52,144 nt of DNA, from positions 1 to 52,144 of the forward strand of contig CALSSY010000017.1 of assembly GCA_943789135.1 (NCBI GenBank). Direction: 5' to 3'. Below the pieces are notes generated by a model, which did not search any database, was not told the DNA's origin, and worked only from the letters and a program-made list of their open reading frames with translations. Below, piece after piece: positions 49,601-52,144 of the stretch; the stretch's first letter is position 1; each line of letters opens with the position of its first letter. A program made the position numbers and the translations under genes. The DNA is from an uncultured Bacteroidia bacterium. Lineage in GTDB: Bacteria > Bacteroidota > Bacteroidia > NS11-12g > UBA955.

Positions 49601-50258
49601 ATGCCCACCAACGAGTTGACTTCTCAATACTCCAAAGGTAAATTCCTAAACTCAAAACAAGAAAGCCCCATAAAATGAGTATATCCGGGAATTTAGAGAG
49701 TTCGTAATCGAATAGGACTAAATAATATGGGTATGGCCTTATCCAAGTCCCTTTTAAATTCAACGGTTTTGAATTCTCTACGGGGACATTACCTAAAAAC
49801 AGATCCAACTCAGGGTTGTATGTTTCAGAGCTTGTGATTTCTGGAAATTCTAACTCAAATAAATTACTCGCGAGAATTAATGAAATTGAATCTCTATTTC
49901 TATACCAAACGGCCAAATAAACCCCGTTTTGCTCAACAACTTCGAATGAATTTTCACGTAATGCATTGAGCTGGTAATTCTGAGAATTCCAAACTTTAGG
50001 CGTTCCATTTAAAAATCTGAAACCCAATAATTCCATTGAATCACAGATCTCAACAAATGCATTTGCGTCGGAATTAAACAATCTCTCTTCAAGTTGAACG
50101 AGACTCGAATCAATTCGAGCAACATTTGATTCGGCTTTATGAATAATTTCGTCGCCTTTTCGATCAATATTTTTGGGATTTTTCAATCTCAAACTCCCAC
50201 CCCAAGTAATGAGTATCACGCCTAAAAGAGCTAACCATATACCGGGTTTGCGCCACAT
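46617..50258 (-). CDS. Very large membrane sensor histidine kinase (NtrY-like)
   Basis: 1213 residues. One N-terminal membrane helix, then an outside segment (about 25-195), a block of about eight helices (about 200-440), a second outside domain (about 440-680), two more helices, a third outside segment and a last helix (LVTVVNIFAILFALVYIITQII). After that comes a HAMP domain and the kinase core: H-box AHEIKNPLTPMRL (His 1004), N-box FNNLFKNAIQAI (about 1114), DNGKGIP and GMGLGLAISKK. PAS and receiver domains are not seen. It autophosphorylates for an unknown response regulator that is not in the window. Its start lies 1 base after the hldD stop, so the two are co-transcribed. Confidence 0.92.
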   Translation of the reverse strand: MWRKPGIWLALLGVILITWGGSLRLKNPKNIDRKGDEIIHKAESNVARIDSSLVQLEERLFNSDANAFVEICDSMELLGFRFLNGTPKVWNSQNYQLNALRENSFEVVEQNGVYLAVWYRNRDSISLILASNLFELEFPEITSSETYNPELDLFLGNVPVENSKPLNLKGTWIRPYPYYLVLFDYELSKFPDILILWGFLVLSLGIYLWSIEKSTRWWAWANISVWITFLVLQYTGTILISLKKWSVFTSDVFFYNAYLSNLGSTLIIFLVGIWILRFLLNSLHTFLSNSANITKLLVRSGLWLLSTILALFSFHFTGFLVEKTDIHFRFTELLLIDSTSVLSVGLVVLLFAAVLSVIQFLLKQIQTNPVPKEKIAAWISSILVIAIAWNMCSPVTWIYTSIFIGLILLRLQLKIINRPALRWYTEILVPCLLVSIWVNNQLKTEELNQRDFFASSLMIEPDSDVKVQLSDAESGLNKDLPIFVTLGFQENKTEEFENTLQQQYFSALLESFDVSIFGYDAEGNVISTNKSADFGSLNALYFSDGGIQVTKQFYLINERRLSGSYIGKFSVFNDSALQATYFILVSPSSTRTKGRLTDVLNNSPSREILNRNRYSYAVYSGKTLSKHYGEYNYPTTLNWPVSAKSEMEYSEPNYHHIIREDFYGNLIVVSRSKESWVIASIQFTLFLFAGIFFTVLLYTWLWFEERLKIKINPKHWKRRMPMGINMLFSERFLRESWFISRRIQIYIIWLLISIFGIVLYTTINYFTINNTERQREELLVKVNQIANRISGQSNLDALVNQYEVGLIYDMADSYQTDINLYDAFGQLIVSTNPRLFKEQYRSIYMNPSAYEQFKFKASSTFVLNEKISELEYISAYSVINDNRLNVRGFVNLPYYSNRVDLYRQISSYLVTVVNIFAILFALVYIITQIISTRITQPLLLIRDEISRMKLGVRNQPIAWNRNDEVGLLVSEYNKMIDALDVSLNKLSEVERQGAWREMAKQVAHEIKNPLTPMRLSLQHLEYAMSRKDDNIQDKIKKTIQLLIRQIDSLSSMAEEFSSFAKMPEPKMQVTNFNEVLQDAVLLMEREMGYTIECEIPDDTIEMQADPHQLGRVFNNLFKNAIQAIPEDRTAHVHVKVILSPSHFTVVVSDNGKGIPKELHNKIFSPNFSTKNSGMGLGLAISKKIVEQFGGTIDFVSELDKGTTFTLVFPHLLD

Positions 50259-50259
50259 G

Positions 50260-51225
50260 TTATAAATATTTATGCGGGATTAAATAGTCCGTTACGTAAT
50301 CTGCGATTGCAGCATCAAAATCCCAAAAATCTTTTTTATATCCAGCCTCACGAATTCGACGCATATTGGCTTCAGTGTAATATTGGTAGTTATCACGGAT
50401 ATCAATAGGCATATCGATGTACTGAATGGATTCTTCAACTTGTAATGCTTTAAAAACCCCTTGAGCTAATTCCTTAAATGTATGTGACTGACCGCTTCCC
50501 AGATTATAGATTCCCGAATTTTTCCGATTTTCCATGAAATACATCAATACATTCAAAACATCCTTAATGTACACAAAATCACGCCTTTGTTCTCCGTCGG
50601 CATAATCTGCACGATAGCTTTTGAAAAGCTTCATAGTTCCGGTTTCTTTAATCTGATTGAATGCATGAAAAACCACTGAAGCCATACGATCTTTGTGAAA
50701 TTCATTGGCGCCAAATACATTGAAAAATTTAAAACCGGCCCAAAACGGTGGTGTTTCCGTTTGTTCCGATATCCATACATCTACTTCTTGCTTACTATTG
50801 CCATAAGGATTCATGGGTTTCAAATTATTCCGAGTGGCAGGATCGTCATCAAAACCGTTTTCGCCATTTCCATAGGTTGCGGCAGAAGATGCGTAAATCA
50901 ATGGAATAGAAAATTGGGTACACATCCCCCAGATTTGCTTGGTGTAATTCACATTCAAATCTTGCAAAACCTGCAAGTCAAATTCGTTGGTTTTGGTCCT
51001 GGCACCAATATGAAAAACAAATTGAATTTCTCTCGCATGTTCGGGCATCCAATTTAAAAATTCGTTTCTCGAAACGCGTTGCAATACGTTCTTATTTTCC
51101 AGATTTTCGAGCTTCTCTTTTTTATTGAAATCGTCAACGGCGATTATTTGGCCGTAGCCATTTCTCAATAATTCCCCAATCAGGGCCGAGCCAATAAAAC
51201 CTAAAGCGCCAGTTACGATTATCAC
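50260..51225 (-). CDS. hldD: ADP-L-glycero-D-manno-heptose 6-epimerase
   Basis: 321 residues from GTG 51225. It belongs to the short-chain dehydrogenase (extended) family: GALGFIGSALIGELL is the NADP-binding glycine loop and NPYGNSKQEVD the YxxxK catalytic pair, with SSAATYGNG ahead of it; FFNVFGANEFHKDRMAS is characteristic of HldD/RfaD. It makes the heptose of the lipopolysaccharide core. The -7 box TATTTTTG ends only 4 bases before its GTG. The neighbouring kinase gene follows 1 base after its stop. Confidence 0.93.
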   Translation of the reverse strand: MIIVTGALGFIGSALIGELLRNGYGQIIAVDDFNKKEKLENLENKNVLQRVSRNEFLNWMPEHAREIQFVFHIGARTKTNEFDLQVLQDLNVNYTKQIWGMCTQFSIPLIYASSAATYGNGENGFDDDPATRNNLKPMNPYGNSKQEVDVWISEQTETPPFWAGFKFFNVFGANEFHKDRMASVVFHAFNQIKETGTMKLFKSYRADYADGEQRRDFVYIKDVLNVLMYFMENRKNSGIYNLGSGQSHTFKELAQGVFKALQVEESIQYIDMPIDIRDNYQYYTEANMRRIREAGYKKDFWDFDAAIADYVTDYLIPHKYL

Positions 51226-51228
51226 GAA

Positions 51229-51236
51229 ACAAAAAT
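51229..51236 (-). promoter_or_regulatory. -7 promoter box of the hldD-kinase operon
   Basis: On the minus strand TATTTTTG followed by 4 bases and GTG 51225. No clear -33 TTG. Confidence 0.45.
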
Positions 51237-51271
51237 AAAGAAAATAAACCGGGAACGAATTCGATATACCA

Positions 51272-51622
51272 TTAAGACTTGGAATAACGCTCCCGCGTAA
51301 GCACTTTCTGGAATTCCCTTAACACGACTGCCTTTGCTAAATTTTCGTGAGAATCACCGCCCAAAGCTTTCACAAAACGATATTGCTTTTCTGTTAAATC
51401 AACGCGATAAACAATCTTCATCCATTGAGATGAATTCCGTGTGCGGATGGTTTCAATCGACTTGGTTAATGCCTCAATTAAAGCTTCCCAAGTAATAATA
51501 TCTCCCGTAAATTCAAACCCCGCTAGGCCAAAATCTTTTTCGATTTGCGCCTTTACCGCTTCCAATCTAAGGGGTTCTGCCATTAGGGCTTGAAAATCTT
51601 TTATATCCGTAGAAGGCATCAT
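51272..51622 (-). CDS. Unrecognised small conserved-looking protein
   Basis: 116 residues, soluble, no signal peptide. I do not recognise the family. The middle (FTGDIITWEALIEALTKSIETI) and the end (YRVDLTEKQYRFVKALGGDSHENLAKAVVLREFQKVLTRERY) are helical and amphipathic, and codon use looks like the neighbours. It starts ATGATG; TACTTTTG, a TAnnTTTG box, ends 4 bases before the second ATG. It ends 47 bases before hldD on the same strand. Bacteroidota often keep small helical proteins of this kind near envelope genes, but nothing ties it to hldD. Confidence 0.7.
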   Translation of the reverse strand: MMPSTDIKDFQALMAEPLRLEAVKAQIEKDFGLAGFEFTGDIITWEALIEALTKSIETIRTRNSSQWMKIVYRVDLTEKQYRFVKALGGDSHENLAKAVVLREFQKVLTRERYSKS

Positions 51623-51664
51623 TCAAAAGTATCATAAATATTTCGATTCACAGGGGGGATGTGC

Positions 51665-51695
51665 TTGGCTTATTGGGGAAATTTATGGAAATTTG
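51665..51695 (+). promoter_or_regulatory. Promoter of DUF5606 gene, 6 nt from the start
   Basis: TTG at 51665-51667, a 20-base spacer, then GAAATTTG at 51688-51695 (one change from TAnnTTTG). ATG 51702 follows after 6 bases. Confidence 0.5.
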
Positions 51696-51701
51696 TTCCC
51701 T

Positions 51702-52113
51702 ATGGAATTAAAAGGACGTTGTATCGGTAACCGGATTGCCCGGATTGCATAAAATATTGGGACAGAATAAAAATGGATTGGTTCTTGAAGCTCTTGCTGA
51801 TGGCAAAAAATTCTCCACCAACCTGCGCCAAAGAGTGAGTATTCTATCTGATATTTCTATGTTTACCGACGAAGGGGAAGTGAAATTAGCCCAAGTAATC
51901 CATCAAATAAAAGAACTAGAAGACGCTGGCACGACTATCCCAAATAGCAAACTTGATAACGACGAAGCGAAGAGTTTAATGGCTCAAGTACTGCCAAATT
52001 ACGATCGTGAGCGTGTATATCCCAGTGATATGAAAAAACTTTTCACTTGGTATCATCTGTTGAAATCAAGTTTAGATTTTGCTTCACTTTTGAAAGAAGA
52101 AGAAGCCGGGTAG
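51702..52113 (+). CDS. DUF5606 family protein (frameshift near the start)
   Basis: About 137 residues. The family begins with a short strand MELKDVVSVTGLPGLHKILGQ; here ATG 51702 reads MELK and then shifts. One G too many at 51714-51715 explains it, since dropping it gives DVVSVTGLPGLHKIL. The rest (GLVLEALADGKKF, RVSILSDISMFT) is a beta-rich domain with a helical C-terminus (YDRERVYPSDMKKLFTWYHLL). It is found widely in Bacteroidota with no known function. Without the correction only the open frame from 51736 remains. Confidence 0.78.
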
Positions 52114-52144
52114 CGAAGACAATAAAGCAGCAAAACCCACAGAA

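Overview
The window comes from the chromosome of a Bacteroidota bacterium, most like the Flavobacteriales/Cryomorphaceae-Crocinitomicaceae grade. I cannot place it more finely without a search. Support comes from type IX secretion C-terminal sorting domains (8923-10908, 16325-20035), the bamD-rpb6-coaBC-DUF4835 gene block, DUF6913/DUF5606/DUF4153 family proteins, and promoters of the Bacteroidota form TTG-N19-21-TAnnTTTG. No rRNA, CRISPR array or transposase gene was seen.

Region 1 (1-2.7 kb) is accessory. An intact tRNA-Met (251-327) is followed by about 1.4 kb carrying a small lipoprotein gene, an attC-like inverted repeat and paired 25-bp repeats. It ends in a second copy of the tRNA 3' half plus its terminator, as at the edges of a small, decayed tRNA-targeted element. 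Region 2 (2.7-14.3 kb) holds a divergent methyltransferase/hydrolase pair, pdxA, a double-length D-Ala-D-Ala ligase with a PASTA protein, a type IX secreted protein with a rhodanese, a heptaheme cytochrome c with TPRs, a CoA-transferase B subunit and a DCC-family protein. Region 3 (14.2-16.3 kb) is a second accessory patch: an AbiEi-like antitoxin next to an AbiEii toxin that has lost its middle, bracketed by 22-bp direct repeats and followed by REP-like palindromes.

Region 4 (16.3-26.9 kb) holds a 1236-residue gliding-type surface protein, an orphan DnaE-type polymerase and a NagZ-beta-lactamase-like fusion. Region 5 (26.9-34.3 kb) is one long + strand operon with tightly packed or overlapping genes: bamD, rpb6/omega, coaBC, DUF4835, aroB, aroA, aroC, mazG. 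It joins outer-membrane assembly, CoA synthesis and the shikimate pathway. Region 6 (34.3-41.1 kb, - strand) has a DUF4153 membrane protein, an M13 peptidase, an ECF sigma factor with a probable anti-sigma/envelope protein, and an SlyD-like FKBP. Region 7 (41.3-46.6 kb) is the ligA-DUF6913-dapA-ruvB-queG operon. It converges on a 1213-residue sensor kinase co-transcribed with hldD. The window ends with an unknown gene and a DUF5606 gene.

Two window-wide signals matter. First, at least ten apparent frameshifts lie in 1-25.8 kb, with one more at 51.7 kb. Many are repaired by changing one homopolymer by one base, and the 26.9-51.6 kb stretch has none, which points to consensus indels rather than a decaying genome. 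Second, TAnnTTTG-like promoter boxes end only about 4-8 nt before the start codon of many genes on both strands, which suggests leaderless or nearly leaderless mRNAs. No clearly undescribed multi-gene system is visible. The best leads are the tRNA-bounded element, the antitoxin with a deleted toxin, the leaderless promoter pattern and the double Ddl.
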